This document shows positions 18,737 to 27,481 of a stretch of 64,000 nt of DNA, in pieces. The stretch is taken from NCBI RefSeq assembly GCF_003048255.1, contig NZ_CP028487.1, positions 2,914,001-2,978,000 on the forward strand, read 5' to 3'. Below the pieces are notes generated by a model. That model saw only the letters and a list, made by a program, of their open reading frames with translations. It did not search any database and was not told the DNA's origin. Each line of letters opens with the position of its first letter. Position 1 is the stretch's first letter. This stretch comes from Yersinia massiliensis (GTDB lineage: Bacteria; Pseudomonadota; Gammaproteobacteria; Enterobacterales; Enterobacteriaceae). The position numbers and the translations under genes were made by a program.

Positions 18737-19146
18737 TAGCGTGAACCTTTTGTTGTTGAGGCCGCTCGGGCGCGTATTCGCCACACTAATCCACCCAATA
18801 AACCGATCAGCAACACACCTGGCCCATACCAAAGCACGAGCGTTGTACCGCGTAAAGGGGGATGATAGCGTACAAAATCCCCATAGCGTTGCGTCATTAA
18901 TGTCATGATTTCTGGCGAGCTGTGCCCTGCATCAACCAAGCGGTAGACCTCTAAGCGCAAGTCCTGCGCAATGGGGGATGTTGACTCCAGCAAATTCTGA
19001 TTTTGGCATTGTGGGCACCGTAGCTCTTTTGCCAGTGCCAATGCTTGCTGCTGACGCTGTGGTGAACTAAAGGTGTAAGTATCCACCAGATCAGCAGACG
19101 CCCATGCGCAGAAGAACAGGGATAACATCAGCAATAGTATTCTCAT
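18736..19146 (-). CDS. nrfF: NrfF, CcmH-like heme lyase subunit
   Basis: CcmH/NrfF-type thiol oxidoreductase that keeps the apocytochrome cysteines reduced and works in the NrfEFG lyase. 136 residues: signal peptide (LLLMLSLFFCAWASA), the family motif LRCPQCQNQNL with its redox CxxC at about residues 44-47, the SPIAQDLRLEVYRLVDAG helix, and a C-terminal membrane anchor (LVLWYGPGVLLIGLLGGLVW). The ATG at 19146 overlaps the stop of the preceding thioredoxin gene in ATGA, so I choose it over an upstream in-frame start inside that gene. Confidence 0.92.
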   Translation of the reverse strand: MRILLLMLSLFFCAWASADLVDTYTFSSPQRQQQALALAKELRCPQCQNQNLLESTSPIAQDLRLEVYRLVDAGHSSPEIMTLMTQRYGDFVRYHPPLRGTTLVLWYGPGVLLIGLLGGLVWRIRARAASTTKGSR

Positions 19147-19691
19147 GATCCCCCCATTTTCGCTGATTGCACCAACAACGGCATAAATTGCTGCTGCCAT
19201 ATCGCAGGGGTCATCTCACCTGCATAGCGTTGACGAATCACCCCATCAGCATCGATTAACCACGTTTCAGGCGTACCATAAACCCCCATCGCCAGTGCTA
19301 AAGTACCTTGAGGGTCATACAGACTTTGTTGGAAAGGATTGCCGTACCGCTGAAGCGTATTCAATGCCGCCTGACGCTCATCTCGGTAGTTCAGTCCATA
19401 AAACTGTATGTTCGGATGGCGGCGAGCGATCTCACCCAACGCAGACATTTCTTGTTTACAGCTCGCGCACCAACTGGCCCACACATTGATCACCGTGACT
19501 TTACCGAGCAGTTGATCTCGCGTTATGCGCTGTTCAGGTCGCTGTAATTGCGTGAGCGAAAAGTCAGGAAAAGGCAAATCATTCGCCGCTAACTCAATAC
19601 GATGCGGATCGCGTTTTAAACCGCCGTAAAGCACGATGCCTAATAATAAAGCCAGTAAGGGGACAATCAACCAAGGCCAGCGTTGTTTCAT
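19143..19691 (-). CDS. DsbE/CcmG-like periplasmic thioredoxin of the nrf operon
   Basis: Membrane-anchored thioredoxin-fold protein, 182 residues. N-terminal membrane helix (WLIVPLLALLLGIVLYGG), then the thioredoxin active site WASWCASCKQEM (Cys-Ala-Ser-Cys) at about residues 75-80 and the cis-proline region YGTPETWLID near 140. It belongs to the CcmG/DsbE group that hands reducing power to the CcmH/NrfF step of cytochrome c maturation. The E. coli nrf operon lacks this gene, but several other gammaproteobacteria carry one between nrfE and nrfF (sometimes called nrfX). It overlaps both neighbours by 4 bases, so it is a true operon member. Confidence 0.88.
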   Translation of the reverse strand: MKQRWPWLIVPLLALLLGIVLYGGLKRDPHRIELAANDLPFPDFSLTQLQRPEQRITRDQLLGKVTVINVWASWCASCKQEMSALGEIARRHPNIQFYGLNYRDERQAALNTLQRYGNPFQQSLYDPQGTLALAMGVYGTPETWLIDADGVIRQRYAGEMTPAIWQQQFMPLLVQSAKMGGS

Positions 19692-21577
19692 CTATCCTCC
19701 CCTAGGTGATCGTCACCCTGCTTTAATCGATGCCAAAGTGCTAACACGCCACCCAAGACCATCATTAATGCGCCCCCCCAGATCCAACTTACCAGCGGCT
19801 TATGATACAGACGTACGCTGTATTCCCCTGATCCCAAGTTGTCCCCCAAAACCGCATAGAAATCAGCCAGCGGACCACTGGCGATGGCAGGTTCAATCAT
19901 CAAGGTTTCACGCACGGTATAGCGCCGCCGTTCAGGTAATAGCAGGGTGATCGGTTGCCCCTGTCGACTGACCAGAATATGTGCCCGTTCGCTGGTGTAA
20001 TTTGGGCCGACCTGTCGTTCAGTTTGGCGATAGGTAAATTGGTAACCTGCCAACGTGATTTGCTCACCGGGGGACATGCGACTGCCCTGCTCCACTGAGT
20101 GATACGACGCAAACAACATACCCAATAAACTGACGGCGACGCCACCATGTAGCAGCCAAGAGCGACACCGTATTGTTGGTGCAAATAGCGGGGCCAGTAA
20201 TGCCCAAAGCGCCAATGTGACACCCGGTATCATGCCGACTTGCCATAATGCCCCCAGTCCCGAGCTGAGCACACCACCGATAACCGCGAGCAAGGCCGGT
20301 ATCGCAAGCCGCCAAAGTGCAGTTTTAGGGCTTTGTCGCCATTGAGCGAAGGGCATAATGCCCATCAACAAAAGCAGCAAGAGAACAAAAGGGGTTAACG
20401 TCTGATTAAAATAAGGTGCGCCGACAGACAACGAGCCTAAGCCTAATACGCTAAATATTAGCGGATATAACGTACCAATGAGTACGGTAACCGCCGCCAC
20501 GGTTAACAAAACTAACGCCGCTAGCAGCAAAGTTTCCAATGAGAACACGCTAAAATCAGCAGCGCGACGGTTCCCCCTCACTCGCAGCGAAAACAGGGTT
20601 AACGAGGCTAACGTCACGATGCCAAACATTGCCAGCAGCGCCTCACCACGAGCGGTATCGACGGCAAAAGCGTGTACCGAGGTCAACACCCCAGAGCGCA
20701 CGATAAAGGTGCCGAGCAGGCAAAGTTGGAATGTCACCAGCCCCAACAATATGCCCCAATGATGATATAAGCCGCGCCGCTGACTGATCGCCAACACATG
20801 TAATAGTGCGGTGGCCGTCAGCCAAGGCAGTAATGACGCATTTTCTACAGGGTCCCAAAACCACCAGCCCCCCCAACCCAGCTCACTGTACGCCCACCAA
20901 GCACCTAATAAGATCCCCATGGTCAGTAAACACCAAGCCGCCAGGACCCATGGGCGACTATAGCGCGCCATACTTTGCCCTGTTTGCCCCTCTAGCAATG
21001 CAGCGATAGCGAACGCAAAACTGATGGCAAAACCGCTATACCCCAAATACAGCAAGGGAGGATGAAATATTAGCGCGAGATCTTGCAGCATTGGGTTCAA
21101 ATCACGCCCCTCCGCCAACGTGGGGAATAAGCGCTCAAAAGGATTCGAGAAGAAGAGGATAAAGAGACTCAAGATAACGAGCAACCCGCCCAAGACGCCC
21201 TGCGCGCGGGCAAAAAAGCGCAGCGGAAGATGATGGCGAAAAGCGGTTAACGCGGCGCTCCACAAGCTCAACGCAAAAAGCAGGAACAACATAGAACCTT
21301 CATGCCCGCCCCATATCGCCGCAATCTTGTAAAACAACGGTAGTTGGCTATTCGCATGCTGCGCAACATACAGCAGCGAAAAATCGTCAGTAACAAAGCA
21401 CCAGCCCAGTAAAAATAGTGCCACTGCCAAGAATAACGTCACGCCATAACTAAACGACGGCAACCAATACAACAAGGGCAACCGCCGCCCATGTAAAGCA
21501 ATAAAAGGCACACAACTGAGCAAAAGCGCCAATGACGCCGCAGCCAGCAATGACAACAGCCCTAATTCACCGATCAT
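19688..21577 (-). CDS. nrfE: NrfE, CcmF-like heme lyase membrane subunit
   Basis: Large integral membrane protein (629 residues, about 14-15 helices) of the CcmF/NrfE heme-handling family. The tryptophan-rich WWD signature is seen as GWGGWWFWDPVENAS at about residues 231-245, with conserved His residues in the flanking loops (FHPPLLYLGYSG, WGGHEGSMLF). It probably brings heme to the lyase for the lysine-ligated CxxCK heme of NrfA. A 13-base gap separates it from nrfD and an ATGA overlap joins it to the thioredoxin gene. Confidence 0.94.
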   Translation of the reverse strand: MIGELGLLSLLAAASLALLLSCVPFIALHGRRLPLLYWLPSFSYGVTLFLAVALFLLGWCFVTDDFSLLYVAQHANSQLPLFYKIAAIWGGHEGSMLFLLFALSLWSAALTAFRHHLPLRFFARAQGVLGGLLVILSLFILFFSNPFERLFPTLAEGRDLNPMLQDLALIFHPPLLYLGYSGFAISFAFAIAALLEGQTGQSMARYSRPWVLAAWCLLTMGILLGAWWAYSELGWGGWWFWDPVENASLLPWLTATALLHVLAISQRRGLYHHWGILLGLVTFQLCLLGTFIVRSGVLTSVHAFAVDTARGEALLAMFGIVTLASLTLFSLRVRGNRRAADFSVFSLETLLLAALVLLTVAAVTVLIGTLYPLIFSVLGLGSLSVGAPYFNQTLTPFVLLLLLLMGIMPFAQWRQSPKTALWRLAIPALLAVIGGVLSSGLGALWQVGMIPGVTLALWALLAPLFAPTIRCRSWLLHGGVAVSLLGMLFASYHSVEQGSRMSPGEQITLAGYQFTYRQTERQVGPNYTSERAHILVSRQGQPITLLLPERRRYTVRETLMIEPAIASGPLADFYAVLGDNLGSGEYSVRLYHKPLVSWIWGGALMMVLGGVLALWHRLKQGDDHLGEDR

Positions 21578-21590
21578 TTCAGCCCACTCA

Positions 21591-22556
21591 TCACGCCACC
21601 GTCATCTGTCCGGCATATAGAATGAAGAAACGTAGGACGAATACGCCAAACAAACTGAGGCTGGAAACGGTGAGCAAAAATGATACTCGGTGGCGTATGC
21701 GATGGCTGCAATACTGGTTTAGTGCCATTGGCAGCACCATGCCGCAGCCAATCACCCAGAACCAAAACATGGCCGCCCAGAAGCCGCCCCCAAGCGCGAC
21801 AGCCACCGAAGCTTCTTTTTGCCCGCCACCAAACCATAGCCCGGTAAAGAACGCCAACAACAGAAATAGCTCCAGCCAGACCACCGGTTTTTCCAGTCGA
21901 TGGACAAATGCCAGTGCAGGACTGTCTATCGGCTCTTTAAAAAATGTCACCGCACACAATACCATCGCCGCTATCCCTGAAGAGACGCCAGAGAACAGGA
22001 ATAACACCGGTAAGACAGGGTTATTCAGCAAGGGATAACTCTTTAACGCCGATAACAGAAAACCGGTATAAGCCCCTAGCGCCACCGCTAGAAACAGCAT
22101 AAAAGGCTCAAGCTTGCGCTCAAGTGGCGCGATTTTGTTGAGTACAGTGCTCACCCAGTTCAACTTGGCATAGGGCTGGAGCAGTGCTGCTAACCAGTGG
22201 CGGAATATCACCGCCAACCAGACCAGCAAAACCACCATATAGACCTGAAACAGCATCACCCCTAACGACATCACCGAGCTGGAGCTGTAGAAGAACATCA
22301 GTTTCCAGAAGGTCCATGGCCGAGTGAGGTGCAATATCAAGATAAATAAGCCGAAGATAACGGCCAGTGGCGCGATGATGGCGGTGGATTTAAGCAACCC
22401 ACTCTGAGCGGCCTCATCCCCTAACACGCGCCGTTTAACCAATAGACTCACCACCACCATCCCAGCAGAGACGCCGATTAAAAACAGATAAATCGCAATC
22501 GGCCAATCCCAGACTAAAGACTCGAAGTGGAATGGCGTATTCGGTTTAGGGCTCAT
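21591..22556 (-). CDS. nrfD: NrfD, quinol-oxidising membrane subunit
   Basis: Integral membrane protein of the NrfD/PsrC family, 321 residues, with eight or more helices. It oxidises menaquinol and passes electrons to the iron-sulfur protein NrfC. Start ATG gives [20 protein letters not shown], the usual NrfD opening; VWDWPIAIYLFLIGVSAG is the first helix. Its ATG overlaps the nrfC stop by 4 bases. Catalytic residues were not assigned by eye. Confidence 0.92.
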   Translation of the reverse strand: MSPKPNTPFHFESLVWDWPIAIYLFLIGVSAGMVVVSLLVKRRVLGDEAAQSGLLKSTAIIAPLAVIFGLFILILHLTRPWTFWKLMFFYSSSSVMSLGVMLFQVYMVVLLVWLAVIFRHWLAALLQPYAKLNWVSTVLNKIAPLERKLEPFMLFLAVALGAYTGFLLSALKSYPLLNNPVLPVLFLFSGVSSGIAAMVLCAVTFFKEPIDSPALAFVHRLEKPVVWLELFLLLAFFTGLWFGGGQKEASVAVALGGGFWAAMFWFWVIGCGMVLPMALNQYCSHRIRHRVSFLLTVSSLSLFGVFVLRFFILYAGQMTVA

Positions 22557-23224
22557 CCGGTAATCTCCCCATACTGAAAAGGCACACGGTACAGCTTCGG
22601 CTGTGTTCCCAGATGTAACTTGGCGCGATAGACCGTCCGCTGATGCAACAGTTTCACCAGTTCACTGTTAGGATCATCCAAATTGCCAAAGACTAACGCC
22701 TTGGTAGGGCAAGACAGCACACAGGCAGGCTGTTTTCCTTGTTTAAGATTGGTCTTGCGGCAAAAGTCGCATTTATCCGCCGTTTTGGTTATGGGGTGAA
22801 TAAAGCGCACCCGATAAGGACAAGCTGCGATGCAATACTGGCAGCCGACGCAGAGATCAGGATTAACATCGACAATGCCCGTCGCCTTGTCACGATAGGA
22901 TGCGCCCGTCGGGCAAACATCCACACACGGGGCTTTATCGCAATGCTGACAAGAGTGGCGGTAGAACTGATATTTTACCGCTGGAAACTCACCGATAGGT
23001 TGGCTGCGAATGATATTGAGCCGCGAGACACCCGCAGGAACGTGATTGACTTCGCGGCAAGCATCCATACACGCAGTACAACCAATACAGCGTGTCTCAT
23101 CATGCAACATACCGTAACGCACACCTTCAATAGTGCCGCTCAGCGCCAATGAACGCCCGGTCGAACCGGTCATAAAAATCAGCGCCCCCATACTGACGAT
23201 AAAGTGACGACGATTGGTTTTCAT
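22553..23224 (-). CDS. nrfC: NrfC, four [4Fe-4S] ferredoxin-type electron carrier
   Basis: Periplasmic iron-sulfur protein carrying electrons from NrfD to NrfB. 223 residues with a twin-Arg-type leader ([13 protein letters not shown]). Four cysteine clusters are visible: [35 protein letters not shown] and CDFC...CVLSC. The ATG at 23224 overlaps the nrfB stop in ATGA; the upstream in-frame ATG lies inside nrfB. The NRRHF pair suggests Tat export of the folded protein. Confidence 0.94.
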   Translation of the reverse strand: MKTNRRHFIVSMGALIFMTGSTGRSLALSGTIEGVRYGMLHDETRCIGCTACMDACREVNHVPAGVSRLNIIRSQPIGEFPAVKYQFYRHSCQHCDKAPCVDVCPTGASYRDKATGIVDVNPDLCVGCQYCIAACPYRVRFIHPITKTADKCDFCRKTNLKQGKQPACVLSCPTKALVFGNLDDPNSELVKLLHQRTVYRAKLHLGTQPKLYRVPFQYGEITG

Positions 23225-23787
23225 GGCGTTTCCTTCGGTATCAGCTCCTGCTGGCGACGATGGCAATCCACACAGATCTTGACCCGCCCTTTGTCATCCA
23301 AACCCTGCATAGGATCTGTTTTCGGGTGCAACTGATGGCAACTGACACAAGATAACTTCAGCATATGCACATCATGGGGCCAAAATGCCTCTCGTAATTT
23401 CTCCGGCTGATGACAACTCATGCAGACACTATTTTGTTGCGATACGCTGAACATCGCCTTATCGGCATTCAGCATATCGCGGTTAAATCGCATCACATCT
23501 TTGACGCCGTTTCTGTGTAGAAGTGAGGCTTTACCATGACAGTTGGTACAAGTGACAGCCAATTGCGTATTCGGATTAATGGCCCCCGCATGCTTGCCGT
23601 GTAACTCATCTTTTTGCTCTTTGTGGCACTGGGTGCAAGCCGCATCTGGATCGCGTTGCGGCGCCACAACATGACGCGAATCCGCCGCTTGCGGTGGTGC
23701 GGTCTGTGTTGTGGCGTGACTGGGCAGCGTGCACAAGGTCAACACTGCCAGCAGCGCTGCTGAACAGAATGAACGTAAAACGCGCAT
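23221..23787 (-). CDS. nrfB: NrfB, pentaheme c-type cytochrome
   Basis: Periplasmic electron donor to NrfA. 188 residues: signal peptide ending about residue 25 ([14 protein letters not shown]), then five CxxCH heme motifs (CTQCH, CTNCH, CMSCH, CVSCH, CVDCH), the number expected for NrfB. It is separated from nrfA by 84 bases that hold an 8-bp hairpin, and coupled to nrfC downstream. Confidence 0.94.
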   Translation of the reverse strand: MRVLRSFCSAALLAVLTLCTLPSHATTQTAPPQAADSRHVVAPQRDPDAACTQCHKEQKDELHGKHAGAINPNTQLAVTCTNCHGKASLLHRNGVKDVMRFNRDMLNADKAMFSVSQQNSVCMSCHQPEKLREAFWPHDVHMLKLSCVSCHQLHPKTDPMQGLDDKGRVKICVDCHRRQQELIPKETP

Positions 23788-23842
23788 AGTGATTCCACCT
23801 TTGCTATGGCCCCGTATGGAGCCCGTTGTCCCTGGAAGATAT

Positions 23843-23863
23843 CCGGTGAAAGTCGTTCACCGG
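23843..23863 (-). other. Hairpin in the nrfA-nrfB intercistronic gap
   Basis: CCGGTGAA and TTCACCGG pair perfectly around AGTCG between the nrfA stop and the nrfB start, without a T-run. It could stabilise the nrfA message or reduce read-through so that NrfA exceeds the electron-transfer subunits. Confidence 0.55.
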
Positions 23864-23871
23864 AACGCCAC

Positions 23872-25290
23872 TTACTGGCTCAAACGGCCTGCTTTTCGGG
23901 CTTGATCATCCCAGGCTGGCACCACTTGTTGCAGAAACTCCTGCTTCTCACGGTTCAGCTTATCCATATCCATCCCCAACGCTTTTTGCGCATTGAGTTT
24001 GGTCGAAATATCCGGCAACGGAATCTCGTGGCTAATGCCTTTCGTGGCGAGCAAACGCGTCAGTTTGGTACGTGCATCGGCGGCTTTATTCAACGCACCG
24101 CCCAGCACTTTCAAACCAACATCAGGGGCATGCATATGAATGCCGTGGGAAGCGATGGCATAATCCCAACGCCACTGCGCATGACGGATATCTTGCAAGA
24201 TAGGCTTCATTTCTTCTTCAGTCGCACCGGCATCCCAAGCAGCTTTGGCCTCGTAATGCGCGTGAACCAGTTGTCTTTCGACATTCAGTTTCATTTCCTG
24301 AATGCTGGCTTTACGTTCGGCGACGATATCCTGCAACGTTTTTTTGTCTTGGGTATGGCAATTAACACACGTGGTTTCGAAACTCTCGAAAGGGTTACGA
24401 ATTTGGTGGTCGGTATAAACTTTGCCCGCCGCATTTTGAATTTTCGGCATATGGCAATCGATACAACTGACATTATTTTTGCCGTGAATACCAGCGCGCC
24501 AAGTTTCATACTCAGGATGCTGTGCTTTTAACATTGGGGTTTTAGAGAGCGGATGAATCCAATCAGAGAACGCGATTTCATCATAATATTTCTCCATTGA
24601 TTCCACGTCGGTGCCTTTATCCCAAGGGAATTTCACCTCTTTGTCTTTGCCCGCAAAGTGATATTCAACATGGCACTGACTGCAGACCATGGATTGTTGG
24701 TCTAGACGGCTAGCATGATCGAAAGGCTTATTGATGGATTGCAACGCGCGTTCTGCATAAGGGCGAGATAACACCAATGCAGGTTTGCCCGCTGCAAAAT
24801 CAGCTGACGCGGTATCATGGCAGTCCGCACAGCCTAACTGATTGACCACTTCTGGCCCGCCTCTGGCCCATGTTCCTTTGAAGTAACCTTCTTCGCCCTG
24901 TTCATTGATTAAGCGAGCGACATCTGGGCTTTTACAACTCCAACAAGCCATGGGTAAGGGGCCATCTTCGGCAGTTTTCGGTGCAGCAGTACGCAACGTT
25001 TCCCGCACATCAGTCACGGCATAATAGTGTCCACGAGGTTTGTTATAATCTTTCGCGAAGGGATAACCTGCCCAAAGGATCACCAAGTTTGGATCTTCTG
25101 CCAAGGCATCTTCACGGGGTCCACTCTCTTTGGTTTTTAGCCAAGAAGTGAACTGATCAATATGCTGCTCAGCGAATTTATCGTTGCGGGCCTCAATCGG
25201 TGGTGTAGGTGCGGCCGCCAGAGTAAATGCCCACCCTATTGCCAAAAGAGCCAATATCCCTACCGACATCTGTCTAATCAATTTGCTCAC
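23872..25290 (-). CDS. nrfA: NrfA, pentaheme ammonia-forming cytochrome c nitrite reductase
   Basis: Periplasmic enzyme reducing nitrite to ammonium with six electrons; also acts on NO and hydroxylamine. 472 residues from the GTG at 25290, which has TGGAGT eight bases upstream; E. coli NrfA has 478. Signal peptide of about 26 residues ([15 protein letters not shown]). Five hemes: the catalytic, lysine-ligated CWSCK, then CADCH, CSQCH, CIDCH and CVNCH. The calcium/active-site region [14 protein letters not shown] and KFPWDKG is intact. Longer in-frame starts up to 25341 exist but lack ribosome sites. First gene of the operon. Confidence 0.96.
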   Translation of the reverse strand: MSKLIRQMSVGILALLAIGWAFTLAAAPTPPIEARNDKFAEQHIDQFTSWLKTKESGPREDALAEDPNLVILWAGYPFAKDYNKPRGHYYAVTDVRETLRTAAPKTAEDGPLPMACWSCKSPDVARLINEQGEEGYFKGTWARGGPEVVNQLGCADCHDTASADFAAGKPALVLSRPYAERALQSINKPFDHASRLDQQSMVCSQCHVEYHFAGKDKEVKFPWDKGTDVESMEKYYDEIAFSDWIHPLSKTPMLKAQHPEYETWRAGIHGKNNVSCIDCHMPKIQNAAGKVYTDHQIRNPFESFETTCVNCHTQDKKTLQDIVAERKASIQEMKLNVERQLVHAHYEAKAAWDAGATEEEMKPILQDIRHAQWRWDYAIASHGIHMHAPDVGLKVLGGALNKAADARTKLTRLLATKGISHEIPLPDISTKLNAQKALGMDMDKLNREKQEFLQQVVPAWDDQARKAGRLSQ

Positions 25291-25481
25291 AATATTTACT
25301 CCAGTGTATTTTTCCATCCCGGACGTTGTCAGTGTCCGCACCAGATAGTTATTTTTATTTTTAAACCCGTAATAGGCGGAGAAATGCTCAGCTAAGCCGG
25401 AGCCTCAGACTGATAACACCCATTGGGTTAAGGCGATATTAAGGAGGTTTTGGCATAAAAGATTTGTAGTAGTGAGAATGC

Positions 25482-25495
25482 TTGTTTTAGATCAA
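25482..25495 (-). promoter_or_regulatory. FNR-type operator of the nrf operon
   Basis: TTGTT-TTAG-ATCAA differs from the FNR consensus TTGAT-N4-ATCAA at one position. On the minus strand a -10-like TATGCC (25452-25457) and an inferred start near 25447 would put the operator at about -41.5, the class II position used at E. coli nrfA. The resulting leader is about 155 bases. Confidence 0.6.
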
Positions 25496-25779
25496 ACATT
25501 TTTTGTATGGGTATTCACTTTTATGAAGTAGCTCAAATAAAACACGGTTATCGAACATTTTTTGCATAAAAGTCAATAGCATACCTCTTTAGAGGTAGTC
25601 GGTGGATTTATCTGAATGTAGTACAGTTTTGTATTTTCTTGAAAAACCTCTCTATACTCTTCTCCTGAGATCGATAACTGCTACCGGGCGGTCATCAGAA
25701 ATGATTCATTTGATACTGTTTTATTTGTCATACGGATCACAATGAAGATTATCGATATAAGACAAATAGGTATAAGACA

Positions 25780-25881
25780 TTGATAGTATTTTTGATTATT
25801 GTCGCGATTTTGGCGGTTATTGCTCTTTTCTCGTGGTGGGTGATCCGTTCAGCAGCGAAAGATACAAAAGATGATTATTGA
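25780..25881 (+). CDS. Possible small membrane protein (33 aa)
   Basis: A TTG-started ORF preceded by ATAGG about nine bases upstream. It encodes one strongly hydrophobic helix (VFLIIVAILAVIALFSWWV) followed by a short charged tail ending KDTKDDY, the form of single-helix bacterial small proteins. No homologue is recognised, and a TTG start weakens the case. Confidence 0.4.
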   Translation: MIVFLIIVAILAVIALFSWWVIRSAAKDTKDDY

Positions 25882-26526
25882 GTTGAGAATGTGAGAAGCA
25901 ACACTGCTTAGATGTTACGCAGCTATCGTTATGAGTTTGAATCGATGTTGAAGGTAACTGAGGCATTGTTTAGTTGCGTAGAGACATTGTTTTGTGCCGC
26001 TGAAGCGTTGATTCATGACAAAAAATGTTATTAGCAATTTTACTGATAACAGATAAACGACACCCAGCCAATACACCATTGGTAGCCATTTAGGGTATTT
26101 CAGACTAGTTTAAAAAAAGAGAAAAACCCTCTTTATCACTTCAGAATTCTATTAATTTAAATAAAAACCCCACTCTATTATTTTATTATCCCAACATACC
26201 ATCAGTCACGCATCAATAAAGGCTGCTTGTAGTTTGATGCCATGATTAATTTTAATGTAATGAGATATTGGACTGGTAATACCCAATAAAAAATAGAATT
26301 TTCAGTATTAACATGCCTACGATATATAAGATATGGCACTGCTATCCTTTCATTTACTATTGCAGTAGTGACATATTGCAGCACCGACATACTCTTGCGT
26401 TACTATGGGCGCGAGTCATACCTGCAACAAAAATTGTCCATCTTGGCCAGAGCCGTGGTAAGCACTATGTATCTATTATGGGGAACAACCTCGGTCGTTT
26501 TAGTACCGACAACAATGGGAATCTGA

Positions 26527-26766
26527 GCATTCATTGTTCAATTATCTTTAATATACGCCATCATTGTAGAATGGTTTACCAAAAGTCCACATGAATACAG
26601 TGGTGCTCATCCGCTGACTGGAATCGGGATTCACGGTGGTATAGAACTGAAATGGTTTGGCCGCTTTCATGATTTGTATCCTGACCGAGCAACGCTATGC
26701 TTTTGTATGCGGGCATACCATATCTATCAGAAAAATAATGAATTCTCTTTCCCAACTACAACATAG
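26527..26766 (+). pseudogene. Decayed ORF of unknown origin
   Basis: An 80-codon open frame between TGA (26524) and TAG (26764) with no good start. It begins with a hydrophobic segment (LSLIYAIIVEWF) and continues with a protein-like GAHPLTGIGIHGGIELKWFG. Composition looks coding, but it lacks a start and a ribosome site, so it is most likely a gene fragment. Family not recognised. Confidence 0.3.
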
Positions 26767-26891
26767 GTCAAAGGAATATGTGGCGATGCGGAGCTCACAG
26801 AGGATGGCCAACAGAACCTGAAAACTTGGTGAATACGCCGAATTGACGCACCTAATGAGGCATGAAAAAGCGCTGTCTGAAGGTGTTTACC

Positions 26892-26924
26892 GATTAAAGT
26901 ACAGTGCTTGACTGTACTTTAATC
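26892..26924. repeat. Perfect 14-bp inverted repeat
   Basis: GATTAAAGTACAGT, loop GCTTG, ACTGTACTTTAATC. There is no T-run on either side, so it is not an obvious terminator; it may be an operator, a REP-like element or a transposon remnant end. Confidence 0.7.
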
Positions 26925-27085
26925 CATCTAGCATTCATTAACAAAACACCTTATTGTTTACGCAGAAGAACAAAATGTTTTACCCGTAAAAAACTGATCC
27001 CACTTAGAGGTTCAGAAGCCAATTTGGCCAACACCAAGGAAATTTTTAAGTATTATTACTAATAGTTAATAACCTGTCAATTTTT

Positions 27086-27119
27086 AGTCTCATTCGGTGA
27101 AAGGCGAATGAGACTTTTT
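27086..27119 (+). terminator. Orphan rho-independent terminator
   Basis: AGTCTCATTCG and CGAATGAGACT form a perfect 11-bp stem with an 8-base loop followed by TTTTT. No protein gene precedes it on the plus strand, so it may end an sRNA or a decayed gene. Confidence 0.75.
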
Positions 27120-27481
27120 GCATATGCCTAAATCCTAGTAACTTATCCCATTGATATTAAATAAATAATACGAGTTGATTTCCATTTGGTCGATGATGCT
27201 CGCCCGAAGAAAGGAATGGCAATACGCGCTGACATGCTCATCAAATTCAATATTGATTATGCTAAAGCAGATATATTCAAATTTGGTTATTCTTCCTCTC
27301 AGCTTGACAGAGACTAACACTTGTATGACATATTCATACATTATGGTTCGAAAGCAACGAGTATAACTTTCTCATTCTAATATTATGAATTCCAACCCGA
27401 CGTCAGAAGAGAGATTCATACAGTATCAATCTTATGTTATACTATTGAAACTATAATGGATTTCGTTCAAGGAGATGGCGG

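Larger units (their letters stand above)
25291..27481. other. 2.2-kb largely non-coding region between nrfA and the second luxR
   Basis: AT-rich. It contains the nrf promoter, one possible small membrane protein gene (25780-25881), an 80-codon open stretch that looks like a decayed gene (26527-26766), a perfect 14-bp inverted repeat (26892-26924) and an orphan terminator (27086-27119). I see no complete ordinary gene. The pattern of short broken frames suggests DNA left from lost genes. Confidence 0.5.

Noticed and set aside
21532..22038. 168-codon plus-strand ORF opposite nrfD/nrfE
   Set aside because: Antisense to conserved nrf genes; low-complexity composition typical of shadow frames.
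23806..24531. 241-codon plus-strand ORF opposite nrfA
   Set aside because: Mirror frame of nrfA; no start context.
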